64,000 nucleotides of DNA from Alpinimonas psychrophila (GCF_014137865.1 NZ_JACGWU010000007.1:48582-112581), one strand, 5' to 3'. Shown: positions 10,546 through 21,283, numbered from the stretch's first letter. Made by a program: numbers and translations. The notes: generated from the letters alone by a model not told the origin.

Positions 10546-11108
10546 GTGGCCAGACGCCGCAGGGTTCATCGGAGCAGGGTTCATCGGAGCAGGGTTCATC
10601 GCAGCATGGCGCCGTCATTGCGTTCGGAGCCAACCTCGGAGATCGCGTGAGCACCATCCGTGCCGCTGCTGCGGAAATTGATGCGCTGCCGGGAACTCAT
10701 GTGATCGTGCTCTCCTCTTTTGTCGAGTCCGCGGCGGTCAAGCCAGACGGCGTCGACCTCAGCGCACCCGAATATCTGAACGCTGTGGCCCTCATCGAAA
10801 CGACCCTCGCGCCACACGATCTTCTTTCGGCCCTGAACGGGATCGAGCACGCTCACGGTCGAACCCGCGAGGTGCGTTGGGGAGATCGAACCCTTGACCT
10901 CGACATCATCACCTATGACAATCTGGAGATCAGCGACGAGAGCCTGACCCTTCCGCACCCTCGCGTGGGTGACCGTTCCTTCGTGCTGGCGCCGTGGCTC
11001 GAACTCGATCCCGACGCGGCTATCCCCGGCCGGGGCAATGCCGCCGAACTGCTCGCATTCTGTCCCGACCCAGTCCGCGCCCATGTCGAAGTGGTTGTTG
11101 GGCAGTGA
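10542..11108 (+). CDS. folK: 2-amino-4-hydroxy-6-hydroxymethyldihydropteridine pyrophosphokinase
   Basis: FolK transfers pyrophosphate from ATP to hydroxymethyl-dihydropterin, preparing it for FolP. The core starts with IAFGANLGDR near residue 26. RWGDRTLDLDIITYD near residue 107 has the two magnesium-binding aspartates, and LPHPRVGDRSFVL follows. Before the core is an odd, low-complexity leader of about 22 residues that contains three 5-residue repeats of the type GSSEQ. This may be dispensable. The GTGA junction at 11105 couples it to the DUF3180 gene. Confidence 0.95.
   Translation: MSGQTPQGSSEQGSSEQGSSQHGAVIAFGANLGDRVSTIRAAAAEIDALPGTHVIVLSSFVESAAVKPDGVDLSAPEYLNAVALIETTLAPHDLLSALNGIEHAHGRTREVRWGDRTLDLDIITYDNLEISDESLTLPHPRVGDRSFVLAPWLELDPDAAIPGRGNAAELLAFCPDPVRAHVEVVVGQ
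10561..10605 (+). repeat. Three tandem 15-bp repeats in the folK 5' region
   Basis: The unit AGGGTTCATCGGAGC begins at 10561, 10576 and 10591. The third copy has one change (GCAGC). Being a multiple of three, copy-number change would keep the frame and alter only the disordered N-terminus of FolK. Confidence 0.9.
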
Positions 11109-11587
11109 AGCGCACGCGCGCGAGCATTCTCTTGGCGGCGATCCTCGCCGGCGGCGTCATCGCGTATCTCCTTGAGCTTCTTGCCCAATCGGTGGGATCG
11201 AACATTGTTGTGCCGCCGCTGAGCCTGACCCTCACACTCGCGGCCCTCGCTGTCGCTGTCGTCCTTCTGGCGATCCCTGTTCGCCGCTCGGTGACGGGCA
11301 AGAGAAAGGCGCCGATCGACCCGTTTTATGCGTTGCGCGTGGCAGTCTTTGCGAAAGCATCAAGCCTCACCGGCTCCCTTCTCGTGGGAGCAGCCGCGGG
11401 CATCCTCATCTTCCTGTTGGGCCGCCCCATCCCGCCGACATTCAGCATGAGCGCCCTCGCCATTTCACAGATTGTGGCGGCAGCGCTCCTTGTCGCGGGG
11501 GGACTCATTGCCGAGTTTCTGTGCACCCTCCCACCCCAAGATCCTGAAGACCCTCGAGGAAAGAGCCTGAGTGAACCCGCCGCATGA
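11105..11587 (+). CDS. DUF3180 membrane protein
   Basis: This 160-residue protein has four predicted hydrophobic segments: residues about 7-27, 37-57, a segment near 80-105, and one near 118-140. Its pattern and its place directly after folK match the actinobacterial DUF3180 family, which is almost always found in this gene cluster. Its function is unknown. The GTG at 11105 overlaps the folK stop. The C-terminus is acidic and proline-rich (LPPQDPEDPRGK). The stop lies 17 bases inside the next gene, so it is translated as part of the folate-pantothenate cluster. No catalytic motif is visible. Confidence 0.85.
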   Translation: MKRTRASILLAAILAGGVIAYLLELLAQSVGSNIVVPPLSLTLTLAALAVAVVLLAIPVRRSVTGKRKAPIDPFYALRVAVFAKASSLTGSLLVGAAAGILIFLLGRPIPPTFSMSALAISQIVAAALLVAGGLIAEFLCTLPPQDPEDPRGKSLSEPAA

Positions 11588-12311
11588 TCGTGACGGACGC
11601 CTCGGCGTCGGCATTATCGGAGCAGGTCACGTTGGCCCGGTTCTCGGCGCTGCCCTCGCCGGCGCGGGGCATGCTCTTGTCGGTATCGCGGCGATCTCTG
11701 AGGCCAGTCGCGAACGCGCGCACACCATGTTGCCGGGGGTGCCCATCATGGAGGTACCCCGATTGATCGAGCTGAGCGAACTTGTCCTCATCGCGATTCC
11801 GGATGCTGAACTCCCCAACCTCATCGAAGGACTTGCGCGTGCCGGAGCCTGGCAGCCCGGCCAGATTGTCGCCCACACGTCGGCCAAATACGGTACAGGC
11901 GTCCTCGCGCCGGCCGTGGCCGCGGGCGTGATCCCCGTGGCTCTTCATCCCGCGATGTCGTTCACGGGCACCAGCATCGACCTTGCCCGACTGAATGAGT
12001 GCTACATCGCCGTCACCGCTCCGACGCCCGTGCTGCCCATTGCGCAGGCTCTGGCCGTGGAGATGGGCGGTGAGCCCGTTGTCATCGCCGAGAGCAAGCG
12101 CTCCGATTACGCCGAGGCTATCGCCACCGCTTCGCAGTTCTCCGCGGCCGTAGTCGAGCAATCCACCGCCATCCTCGCGGGCATCGGCATCGACCGTCCG
12201 GGGCGCATCCTGGCCCCTCTAATTCGCTCGGCTGTCGACAATGCGTTGACGGCGCGGGGAGATATTTCGGGCCTTCCGTTCCGTGAGCTCGACGGGGACC
12301 TCTCGTCATGA
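11571..12311 (+). CDS. Rossmann-fold DUF2520 oxidoreductase-like protein
   Basis: An N-terminal dinucleotide-binding motif, GIIGAGHVGPVLGAAL near residues 14-29, indicates NAD(P) or F420 binding. The C-terminal half, from about residue 125, matches the DUF2520 helical domain by its HPAMSFTG start and its following helices. Such proteins occur between folK and panC in actinobacteria. They have been proposed as ketopantoate reductase-like enzymes, which would fit the pantothenate gene that follows, but the reaction is not established from sequence. The GTG at 11571 lies in the end of the DUF3180 gene, and the stop overlaps the panC ATG. Confidence 0.8.
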   Translation: MNPPHDRDGRLGVGIIGAGHVGPVLGAALAGAGHALVGIAAISEASRERAHTMLPGVPIMEVPRLIELSELVLIAIPDAELPNLIEGLARAGAWQPGQIVAHTSAKYGTGVLAPAVAAGVIPVALHPAMSFTGTSIDLARLNECYIAVTAPTPVLPIAQALAVEMGGEPVVIAESKRSDYAEAIATASQFSAAVVEQSTAILAGIGIDRPGRILAPLIRSAVDNALTARGDISGLPFRELDGDLSS

Positions 12312-13177
12312 GTGGCGCGCCGAAAGTACTCACCACCGTGCGCGAGGCCGGGCAGATTCGTCACGCGCACGATGGTCATCGCATCGCGTTGGTTCCGACC
12401 ATGGGCGCGTTGCATGAGGGGCACTTGGAACTCATTCGGCATGCCCGCACGCTCGCGGAAGTGGTGCTGGTCTCCATTTTTGTAAACCCACTGCAGTTTG
12501 GTGTCGGGGAAGATTTTGACCGCTATCCGCGCACGCTGGAGGTCGATGTCGCTGCCCTCGCCGACGAGGGCGTCGACTACGTCTTCGCTCCTTCCACCTC
12601 CGAGATGTATCCCGCCGGTCTCACTATTCCCGCCAGGCACGCCGGCCCGGTCGGCACCACCTTCGAGGGCGCCGCTCGCCCCACTCATTTCGATGGCATG
12701 CTCACGGTGGTCGCCCGTCTTTTCGATATCGTCGGCCCGAACGTTGCCGTTTTCGGCCAGAAGGATGCGCAGCAGGTCTTCCTCGTTCGGCAGATGATTG
12801 CGCAGAACGATTGGCCCATCGAGCTCGACGTGGTGCGTACCGTGCGCGAGCACGACGGCCTTGCCCTCTCCAGTCGCAATCGTTTCCTCGATGAAAGTCA
12901 GCGGGGCCTGGCGCTTGTGATGCCGGAGGCATTGACCGCCATCGCATTGAATGCGCCCCTCGGTGTCGCAGCGGCGCGAACGGCCGGCCGTCAGGTATTC
13001 GCGGCTGCCCCGCTGGCTAGACTGGATTATCTCGACCTCGTCGATCCAAAAACCTTCACGGCGGTCAGCGATGATTACCAAGGCCCGGTTACCGCCGTGA
13101 TTGCCGCTGTCATTGGTTCGACTCGCTTGATCGATACCGATAATCTCGTTCTCGGCTCGCCCGAAGCCGATTCTTAA
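12308..13177 (+). CDS. panC: Pantoate--beta-alanine ligase
   Basis: PanC joins pantoate and beta-alanine using ATP through a pantoyl adenylate, giving pantothenate for coenzyme A. The nucleotidyl-transferase motif PTMGALHEGHLELI lies near residues 29-42. FVNPLQFG and FGQKDAQQ follow, and SSRNRFL is the conserved KMSKS-like region. The protein is 289 residues, the family size. Its ATG overlaps the preceding TGA, and it is followed 15 bases later by lysS with an AAGGACAG ribosome site. No panB or panD is in the window. Confidence 0.96.
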   Translation: MSGAPKVLTTVREAGQIRHAHDGHRIALVPTMGALHEGHLELIRHARTLAEVVLVSIFVNPLQFGVGEDFDRYPRTLEVDVAALADEGVDYVFAPSTSEMYPAGLTIPARHAGPVGTTFEGAARPTHFDGMLTVVARLFDIVGPNVAVFGQKDAQQVFLVRQMIAQNDWPIELDVVRTVREHDGLALSSRNRFLDESQRGLALVMPEALTAIALNAPLGVAAARTAGRQVFAAAPLARLDYLDLVDPKTFTAVSDDYQGPVTAVIAAVIGSTRLIDTDNLVLGSPEADS

Positions 13178-13192
13178 AGGACAGCCCCACTT

Positions 13193-14722
<1,530 letters not shown>

Positions 14723-14751
14723 TCAGCTCACCGCGCTAGTCTAAAACCACC

Positions 14752-14937
14752 ATGGATAACTTCTGGCTCAACGCCCTCTGGTCGCTCACGCCGACCGTGC
14801 TCCTCGGCCTGCTCTTTTGGCTCATTATTCGTTCCATCGTGCGTTCTGACCGCACGGAGCGTGAGGCCCGCGTTCGCATTGAAGCTGAGGAAAGGGCCAA
14901 GCGCGGTCTTCCGGCTGCCGCTCCCCAAGGGAGCTAA
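14752..14937 (+). CDS. Small single-pass membrane protein
   Basis: This 61-residue protein has one strong membrane segment (about residues 9-28, WSLTPTVLLGLLFWLII). It is followed by a highly charged helix rich in arginine and glutamate (SDRTEREARVRIEAEERAK). The cytoplasmic tail is likely after the segment by the positive-inside rule. It lies between lysS and cardiolipin synthase, 2 nt from the latter. It has no recognised family. Small proteins of this layout at this place are seen in related actinobacteria, but the role is unknown. Confidence 0.7.
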   Translation: MDNFWLNALWSLTPTVLLGLLFWLIIRSIVRSDRTEREARVRIEAEERAKRGLPAAAPQGS

Positions 14938-14939
14938 GT

Positions 14940-16397
14940 GTGAACACCCTGTCATTTTGGATTGCCGTTGCGGCAGTCCTTCTTGACCTAGCCATCCGTG
15001 TGACGGCCATCATTATCGTGCCCCGCAATCGTCGACCTACGTCGGCAATGGCATGGTTGCTCGCCATTTTCTTCATCCCCTATGTCGGGGTTCTTCTCTT
15101 TTTGCTCATCGGGAGCCCCCGATTGGGGCGTGGCCGCCGCCGCCGTCAAAGTGAAATCAATAAGTTCATCATTGAATCCACCGAGGGCATGGATGAGATC
15201 GCCAAGGTTGATGCCTGGCCGCCGTGGCTTGAATCCGTCGTAAAGCTCAACCGCAACCTCGGCTCCATGCCAATGATTGGTGGCAACACCGCGAGCCTGC
15301 AGATTGATTACGAAAAGAACATCGGTGACATCGCGGCCGACATTGACGCGGCCAAGCGTTTCGTTCACGTTGAGTTCTACATCCTCTCCTCCGACTCCGT
15401 AACGGAACCCTTCTTTGCCGCCATGGCCAGGGCCGTCGAGCGTGGCGTCAAGGTTCGCGTTCTTTTTGATCACGTGGCAGCCCTGCGCACGGTCGGCTAC
15501 CGCCAGACAAAGAAACACCTCACCGAGATCGGTGCGGAATGGCACGTAATGTTGCCTTTCCTGCCCCTCGAAGGCAAGTATGAACGCCCCGACCTGCGCA
15601 ATCACCGCAAGCTCGTCATCATCGATGGCGTTACCGGGTGGATGGGCTCGCAGAATCTCATCGACTCCAGTTACCTCAAGAAGTCCAATCTCAAACGTGG
15701 CCTGCACTGGAAAGACGCCATGGTGCGTCTGCGCGGCCCCATTGTTGCGGGACTCAATGCGATCTTCATCACCGATTGGTACAGCGAAACCGACATTCTG
15801 CTCACGCGTGAAGCTGAGCCCCGGGAATCGGTGACCTCGGGGGAGACCCTCGACTGCCAGATTGTGCCGAGCGGCCCGGGCTTCGCCGAGGAAAACAATC
15901 TCCGCATGTTCTTGGCCTTGCTCTATTCAGCCCAAGAGCAAATCATCATTACCTCGCCGTACTTTGTTCCAGATGAATCGCTGCTGTACGCCGTCACCAC
16001 CGCGACCCAGCGTGGTGTTCGCGTAGAACTGTTTGTTTCCGAAGAAGGCGATCAGGCGTTGGTTTACCACGCCCAGCGCTCGTACTACGAGGCGCTGCTC
16101 CGCGCCGGAGTAGTCATCTGGCTCTATAAGGCGCCGACGATCCTGCACTCCAAACACATCAGCATCGATGATGACGTTGCCGTCATCGGCTCGAGCAACA
16201 TGGACATGCGCTCCTTCAGCTTGAACCTCGAGGTCTCCCTCATGGTTCGCGGCCGGTCATTTGTCGAACAAATGCGTGCCGTAGAACAGCGCTACCGCGA
16301 TGACAGCCGTCAACTTTCCCTTGAGGAATGGATGAAGCAGCCCCTGCGCTCCACCGTTCTCGACGGTCTCGCTCGCCTCACCTCAGCCCTGCAGTAG
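14940..16397 (+). CDS. cls: Cardiolipin synthase (phospholipase D family)
   Basis: This membrane enzyme makes cardiolipin from phosphatidylglycerol or a related donor. Two N-terminal membrane segments lie in residues 5-60. Two HKD motifs, NHRKLVIIDG near residue 222 and HSKHISIDDDVAVIGSSNMD near residue 404-423, are the paired active-site elements of the phospholipase D superfamily. It is 485 residues, the usual size. The GTG at 14940 follows an AAGGGAG ribosome site and begins two bases after the small membrane gene. The transcription unit probably ends here, as the next genes lie on the other strand. Confidence 0.93.
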   Translation: MNTLSFWIAVAAVLLDLAIRVTAIIIVPRNRRPTSAMAWLLAIFFIPYVGVLLFLLIGSPRLGRGRRRRQSEINKFIIESTEGMDEIAKVDAWPPWLESVVKLNRNLGSMPMIGGNTASLQIDYEKNIGDIAADIDAAKRFVHVEFYILSSDSVTEPFFAAMARAVERGVKVRVLFDHVAALRTVGYRQTKKHLTEIGAEWHVMLPFLPLEGKYERPDLRNHRKLVIIDGVTGWMGSQNLIDSSYLKKSNLKRGLHWKDAMVRLRGPIVAGLNAIFITDWYSETDILLTREAEPRESVTSGETLDCQIVPSGPGFAEENNLRMFLALLYSAQEQIIITSPYFVPDESLLYAVTTATQRGVRVELFVSEEGDQALVYHAQRSYYEALLRAGVVIWLYKAPTILHSKHISIDDDVAVIGSSNMDMRSFSLNLEVSLMVRGRSFVEQMRAVEQRYRDDSRQLSLEEWMKQPLRSTVLDGLARLTSALQ

Positions 16398-16415
16398 CCA
16401 CTCTGGGACTCCTCT

Positions 16416-16958
16416 CTAAGACGCCTCAGCCACGTCCGTGGGGGTTCCACCGGTCATGCGAACGAGCTCCGCAAATGTCGTCTCATACACATAGGCCGGA
16501 TGCCCACCCGCGGAAAAAATCGTCTCAAACTGTGCGAGAAAAGTGTCCACAAGAGTTGGCAACTCTGATGCAAGCCCTACGGGGGAGACCCCGCCAATGA
16601 CATACCCCGTGGCCGCCCGAACAACATCGGCGTTGGCCTTCGTGATTTTCTTGCCGCCAAATGCGGCAGCGATCTTGTGGGTGTCGACGCGATGACCCCC
16701 GGATGACATCACCAACACCGGCTCACCGTCCGCCAGAAAGACGAGCGAGTTCGCGATCTGAGCTCGGGTAATACCGAGGCCGTCGGCAGCGGCCTGCGCG
16801 GTGTGCGCCGTGTCATCGAGACGAACAACATCACCGCTCGCACCGTGCTTCCTCAACGCCGCCCGAAAGCGCTCTACAGATTCCGGATGCGCCAATCGCG
16901 GAGGCACCGTTTCCGGCGCAGGATCAGCCGAAACTCGGGTTGGCGGCTTCTCGCTCAC
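16416..16958 (-). CDS. YbaK/EbsC family aminoacyl-tRNA deacylase
   Basis: This 180-residue protein belongs to the YbaK/ProX fold, whose members hydrolyse mischarged aminoacyl-tRNA, most often Ala- or Cys-tRNA-Pro. The core runs from about residue 25 to 165. It contains ANSLVFLADGEPVLVM, SGGHRVDTHKIAAAF and the conserved ATGYVIGGVSPVG glycine-rich motif. The GTG at 16958 overlaps the stop of the upstream TfoX-like gene (GTGA). An upstream in-frame ATG would read through that gene and is not likely. Which amino acid it edits is not predictable here. Confidence 0.85.
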   Translation of the reverse strand: MSEKPPTRVSADPAPETVPPRLAHPESVERFRAALRKHGASGDVVRLDDTAHTAQAAADGLGITRAQIANSLVFLADGEPVLVMSSGGHRVDTHKIAAAFGGKKITKANADVVRAATGYVIGGVSPVGLASELPTLVDTFLAQFETIFSAGGHPAYVYETTFAELVRMTGGTPTDVAEAS

Positions 16959-17311
16959 AGATTTGTCTCTTTCGTTGCGGTCTTGGCCTTTGGTTTGGCG
17001 CGTTGCTTCGGCGCCGGAAGAGCGTCCACGGTCACGCGCACCAACTCGTACAGCCACGTCGAATCGCCCAAGCGGCTCGACGGTATCTCGAAATGCGGTT
17101 TTGCCCCGGGATACGGAGATCCGCGACCGACGTCCCCGCCCACAGTCTCCCCAGGCTGGGTAATCTTGACGAACATAGTGTTGTTGCACAGCACACCCAA
17201 GAACTTGTTATCGCAATAGATGCCGTACTCGCCAAACATTGGGCGCACCCGCACGTCGCGTGCGCCCAAGGCGTCGAGTACCTCTTCAGTGAATTCCTTT
17301 GTCGTAGCCAT
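16955..17311 (-). CDS. TfoX N-terminal domain protein
   Basis: This 118-residue protein matches the TfoX N-terminal domain, with the conserved MFGEYGIYCDNKFLGVLC stretch near residues 25-42 and FVKITQPG after it. TfoX was named for competence regulation in gamma-proteobacteria. Stand-alone N-terminal domain proteins of this kind occur widely and their function is unknown. The C-terminal 25 residues are lysine- and alanine-rich, which may suggest nucleic acid binding. Its last codons overlap the start of the YbaK-like gene, so the two are coupled. Confidence 0.8.
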   Translation of the reverse strand: MATTKEFTEEVLDALGARDVRVRPMFGEYGIYCDNKFLGVLCNNTMFVKITQPGETVGGDVGRGSPYPGAKPHFEIPSSRLGDSTWLYELVRVTVDALPAPKQRAKPKAKTATKETNL

Positions 17312-17615
17312 GACTCAAGGTTAGGCCGGCATTGCACGCGTAGTCACGCGCAAATACCGTCGTCCTCGCCGAGATCTCACGAAATCCGACGTCACATCAG
17401 TCCCCTCCGCCGAGAAGCCACGTTGTACGACCTGTTTTCCTGGAGGCCCGTCTTGGAGGTAGTTGGGCGAGAGGCGCCCGTCGCGAAGTCGTTTTTCGTG
17501 GGATCCGATTGCCGGCCAAGGAACCAAAATTGCGAAGAACTCCTCCACGCAGCAGGGGGCCTCTGTCACACATCAGCGAATGTCAGCCCATGTAAGTGGA
17601 TGTCAGCCAACACGC
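17312..17615. other. 304-bp gap downstream of the pirin gene, no gene recognised
   Basis: An 82-codon minus-strand frame here has no recognisable family, no clear ribosome site and no conserved motif, so I do not call it. Two copies of TGTCAGCC begin at 17581 and 17601, 20 bases apart. No terminator-like hairpin was seen. Confidence 0.5.
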
Positions 17616-18569
17616 TTATGAATGATTTCGCCGGGGCCGCAGGATCACTGTCGGCATTTCCGGAGCCGGCAATGCTGCCCCGTCGTAGTCAACGCGACCA
17701 AACACCCCGGCCTCGTTCCCGCCGGCAACCACATCGCCTTGCCACTGCTCGCGAAAGGCCACAATCTCCTCGTGGCTGCGTCCCAGAAAGTTCCACCACA
17801 TCACGAGCTCCTCGGTGAAGGGGGTCCCGCCAATGAGCACGAGCCGCACCGGTTGATTGCCCGTTTCTATGCTTAATTCGCCGAGGCCCACCTCGAGAAG
17901 CAATAGCTCATCCTGTGCCGCGGCTTCCCCGTTGACCGTAATCGCCCCGGCATCCACCAGAATGCCGTGCTCAAACGTGACATCGACCGGCACAACGAAC
18001 ATCGAATTGGCCGGAGCCACAATCTCAATCCCCACGAGCGGGCTAAATATCGTCGCGGATGATGCGACCGTTCCGAGCCCGGCGACGGCGGGCATCCCTA
18101 ATCCCCGAGCCAGTGCGCCAACAAATACGGTCAGCTGGGCATCGCCAAGCCTGACGCGCGGCGCAACATGATGCTCAAAGAACGGTGCAATGTGGCGATC
18201 TGCCTCCGGCAGCGCGACCCATAGTTGCACCCCGTGCACGGTCGTCGAGCCCAGCTGGGAAACCTCCGAATGCGAAATTCCTGCCCCGGCCGTCATGAGG
18301 TTAACCGACCCCGGACTGATCAGCTGCCGACTGCCCACACTGTCGCAATGCTCAACCTCGCCAGCAAATAACCAGGTGACGGTTTGTAATCCCGTGTGCG
18401 GATGCGGCGGTACCACCATCCCCGAATCCTCGCTCACGACATCCGGCCCAAAATGGTCGAGAAAACACCAAGCGCCGATGGTGGAACGTTCTCGTTGGGG
18501 GAGTGTCCGACGCACGGTCATAGCGCGAACGCCACCGAGCGGAACAGTGCGTGGCGAGAGGATACTCAT
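17616..18569 (-). CDS. Pirin family protein
   Basis: This 317-residue protein of the cupin superfamily has the pirin N-terminal metal-site motif HPHTGLQTVTWLFAGEVEH near residues 56-74. A second conserved stretch, MTAGAGISHSE, follows near residue 92. A C-terminal pirin domain covers about residues 170-290. Bacterial pirins can bind iron and some act as quercetinases, but the substrate is unknown. The ATG at 18569 is chosen because the family begins at about this point. A longer in-frame start at 18629 would enter the clpC upstream operator region. It is divergent from clpC. Confidence 0.85.
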   Translation of the reverse strand: MSILSPRTVPLGGVRAMTVRRTLPQRERSTIGAWCFLDHFGPDVVSEDSGMVVPPHPHTGLQTVTWLFAGEVEHCDSVGSRQLISPGSVNLMTAGAGISHSEVSQLGSTTVHGVQLWVALPEADRHIAPFFEHHVAPRVRLGDAQLTVFVGALARGLGMPAVAGLGTVASSATIFSPLVGIEIVAPANSMFVVPVDVTFEHGILVDAGAITVNGEAAAQDELLLLEVGLGELSIETGNQPVRLVLIGGTPFTEELVMWWNFLGRSHEEIVAFREQWQGDVVAGGNEAGVFGRVDYDGAALPAPEMPTVILRPRRNHS

Positions 18570-18583
18570 GCCCTCCAGCGTAC

Positions 18584-18636
18584 TTTGCACGCCGTGGGCG
18601 AACACGACAGGGCAGTTTGCACGCCGCAAGCGAACA
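18584..18636 (+). promoter_or_regulatory. Two tandem CGC-N5-GCG boxes upstream of clpC, ClgR-like
   Basis: TTTGCACGCCGTGGGCGAACA (18584-18604) is repeated as a near-copy at 18616-18636, exactly 32 bases later. Each contains CGC-N5-GCG, at 18590-18600 and 18622-18632. This matches the core recognised by ClgR, the activator of clpC and clpP genes in actinobacteria. The second box ends 85 bases before the clpC ATG. They also lie upstream of the divergent pirin gene. Confidence 0.7.
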
Positions 18637-18717
18637 GGGCCACGAAGACAGCGTTCTTCTGGTTATTCTCGAAAACAAGCACCCACTGCGCTGGTGAGTG
18701 CCGATGGGAGTTTTGAG

Positions 18718-21234
18718 ATGTTTGAGAGATTTACAGACCGCGCTCGTCGCGTCGTTGTTTTGGCCCAAGAAGAAGCCAAGATGCTCAACCACAACTACAT
18801 CGGTACCGAGCACATTTTGCTTGGCCTCATCCACGAGGGGGAGGGTGTTGCCGCCAAGGCACTCGAGTCCCTCGGCATTTCGCTGGATGCCGTGCGCGAG
18901 CAGGTGCAGGACATCATCGGTCAGGGCCAACAGCAACCCACCGGTCACATTCCCTTTACCCCCCGCGCCAAGAAGGTTCTCGAGCTGAGTCTGCGTGAAG
19001 CGCTCCAGCTGGGCCACAACTACATCGGAACCGAGCATATTTTGCTGGGCCTCATTCGCGAGGGCGAGGGCGTTGCTGCTCAGGTTCTTGTCAAACTTGG
19101 CGCAGATCTGAACCGGGTTCGCCAACAGGTCATTCAGCTCCTCTCGGGCTACCAAGGCAAAGAGCAAGTCGCTGCCGGTGTCAAAGAGGAGTCCACCGCT
19201 TCGCAGGGTTCCACCGTGCTGGATCAGTTCGGCCGCAACCTGACCCAGGCTGCCCGCGAGGGCAAGCTTGACCCCGTTATCGGCCGCGAAAAAGAGATCG
19301 AACGCGTCATGCAGATTCTTTCACGCCGCTCCAAGAACAACCCCGTCCTCATCGGCGAACCCGGTGTTGGCAAGACGGCCGTCGTCGAGGGCTTGGCACA
19401 AGCCATCGTCTCCGGCAACGTCCCCGAGACCCTCAAGGGCAAACAGCTCTACTCACTCGATCTCGGTTCACTCATCGCCGGTAGCCGCTACCGCGGTGAC
19501 TTTGAGGAACGCCTGAAAAAAGTCACCAAAGAGATTCGCACGCGTGGTGACATCATCACCTTCATCGACGAGATTCATTCTCTGGTGGGTGCCGGTGCCG
19601 CCGAGGGTGCCATCGACGCGGCCAGCATCCTGAAGCCCCTTTTGGCTCGTGGTGAGCTCCAGACCATCGGTGCCACCACGCTGGACGAATACCGCAAACA
19701 TTTCGAGAAGGATGCTGCACTCGAGCGCCGCTTCCAGCCCATCCAGGTCGCCGAGCCCTCCTTGCCGCACACCATTAATATTCTCAAAGGCCTTCGTGAC
19801 CGCTATGAGGCTCATCACAAGGTGCAAATCACCGATGGCGCCATCGTCGCGGCCGCTAACCTCGCCGACCGTTATGTCAGCGACCGTTTCCTGCCAGATA
19901 AGGCCATCGACCTGATCGATGAGGCGGGTGCACGTTTGCGCCTGTCGATTCTGTCGAACCCGCCCGAGCTGCGTGAACTCGACGACCAGATTGCTATGGT
20001 TCGTGCGGCCAAAGAGAAGGCCATCGAAGACACCGATTTCGAGAAAGCTGCCTCGCTGCGTGACGAGGAGAAGAACCTCCAGGGTGAGCGTGTGCGCCGT
20101 GAAAAGGAATGGCGCAAGGGAGACGTTGCCTCTCAGGGCATTGTCGACGAGGGCTTGATCGCCGAAGTTTTGGCGCAGGCCACAGGCATTCCCGTCTTCA
20201 AGCTCACCGAGGAAGAGTCCGCGCGCCTGGTCTTCATGGAAAAGGCATTGCACCAGCGCGTTATCGGTCAAGAAAAGGCGATCTCGGCTCTGTCCAAGAC
20301 CATCCGTCGCACGCGTGCGGGCCTCAAAGACCCCAAGCGCCCCAGCGGTTCATTCATCTTTGCCGGCCCAACCGGTGTTGGAAAGACCGAACTCGCCAAG
20401 GCGCTCGCCGAGTTCCTATTCGACGATGAGTCGGCCATGATTTCCCTCGACATGAGCGAGTACGGCGAGAAGCACACTGTTTCTCGTCTGTTTGGGGCTC
20501 CTCCCGGATTCGTTGGATTTGAAGAGGGTGGCCAGCTCACCGAGAAGGTGCGTCGCAAGCCGTTCAGTGTCGTGCTCTTCGACGAGATCGAGAAGGCTCA
20601 CCCCGACATCTTCAACTCGCTGTTGCAGATTCTCGAGGAAGGCCGCCTGACCGATGGTCAGGGGCGTGTCATCGACTTCAAGAACACGGTCATCATCATG
20701 ACGACCAACCTCGGTACCAAGGACATCTCGGGTGGCCCCGTTGGTTTCCAGCTCGAGGGTGACGTGGCGAATGACTACGACCGCATGCGCGGCAAGGTCA
20801 TCGAGGAGCTCAAGAAGCACTTCAAGCCAGAGTTCTTGAACCGTGTTGATGACACCATCGTCTTCCCGCAACTCGACAAGGTCGAATTGCTTCAAATTGT
20901 GGATCTCTTCACCAAGCGTCTAAGCGAGCGTATGCTCGACCGCGATATGACACTTGAGCTGTCGCTTGCGGCTAAGGAACGCCTCATCGACGTGGGCTTC
21001 GACCCCACTCTCGGTGCCCGCCCCTTGCGTCGCGCCATGCAGTCCGAAATCGAAGACCGTCTCTCGGAGCGCATCCTGCAAGGTGAACTCGCTGCCGGCA
21101 ACCACGTTCACGTGGACTTCGTCGACGGAGACTTCGTCTTCACCACCACGACCCGCGAAGCGGTTTCTGTTGGTGTCGCGAGCCAGGCGAATGGCATTGC
21201 CATCACGCCTGACATCGTCGCCGACTTCCAGTAG
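18718..21234 (+). CDS. clpC: ATP-dependent Clp protease ATP-binding subunit ClpC
   Basis: ClpC is the essential AAA+ unfoldase that feeds proteins to ClpP. Residues 1-145 are two Clp N repeats (both with [13 protein letters not shown]). The first AAA module has Walker A GEPGVGKT and a middle domain with a UVR-like motif [12 protein letters not shown], and the second has GPTGVGKT. It is 838 residues, normal for the family. The ATG at 18718 has a GGGAG ribosome site 8 bases upstream, and the N-terminus [20 protein letters not shown] is the family start. Longer frames upstream are not coding. Two ClgR-like boxes precede it and a terminator follows at 21284. Confidence 0.97.
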   Translation: MFERFTDRARRVVVLAQEEAKMLNHNYIGTEHILLGLIHEGEGVAAKALESLGISLDAVREQVQDIIGQGQQQPTGHIPFTPRAKKVLELSLREALQLGHNYIGTEHILLGLIREGEGVAAQVLVKLGADLNRVRQQVIQLLSGYQGKEQVAAGVKEESTASQGSTVLDQFGRNLTQAAREGKLDPVIGREKEIERVMQILSRRSKNNPVLIGEPGVGKTAVVEGLAQAIVSGNVPETLKGKQLYSLDLGSLIAGSRYRGDFEERLKKVTKEIRTRGDIITFIDEIHSLVGAGAAEGAIDAASILKPLLARGELQTIGATTLDEYRKHFEKDAALERRFQPIQVAEPSLPHTINILKGLRDRYEAHHKVQITDGAIVAAANLADRYVSDRFLPDKAIDLIDEAGARLRLSILSNPPELRELDDQIAMVRAAKEKAIEDTDFEKAASLRDEEKNLQGERVRREKEWRKGDVASQGIVDEGLIAEVLAQATGIPVFKLTEEESARLVFMEKALHQRVIGQEKAISALSKTIRRTRAGLKDPKRPSGSFIFAGPTGVGKTELAKALAEFLFDDESAMISLDMSEYGEKHTVSRLFGAPPGFVGFEEGGQLTEKVRRKPFSVVLFDEIEKAHPDIFNSLLQILEEGRLTDGQGRVIDFKNTVIIMTTNLGTKDISGGPVGFQLEGDVANDYDRMRGKVIEELKKHFKPEFLNRVDDTIVFPQLDKVELLQIVDLFTKRLSERMLDRDMTLELSLAAKERLIDVGFDPTLGARPLRRAMQSEIEDRLSERILQGELAAGNHVHVDFVDGDFVFTTTTREAVSVGVASQANGIAITPDIVADFQ

Positions 21235-21283
21235 CTCCAACGATCTGCCCGGTGCCATCCGCTCGCGCGGCCAACACCTCCGT

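Noticed and set aside
17321..17569. An 82-codon minus-strand frame downstream of pirin
   Set aside because: It has no clear ribosome site, motif or family, so it is noted only in the gap entry.
18190..18717. A long upstream in-frame extension of clpC
   Set aside because: It would run through the pirin gene on the other strand. The ATG at 18718 has the ribosome site and the family N-terminus.
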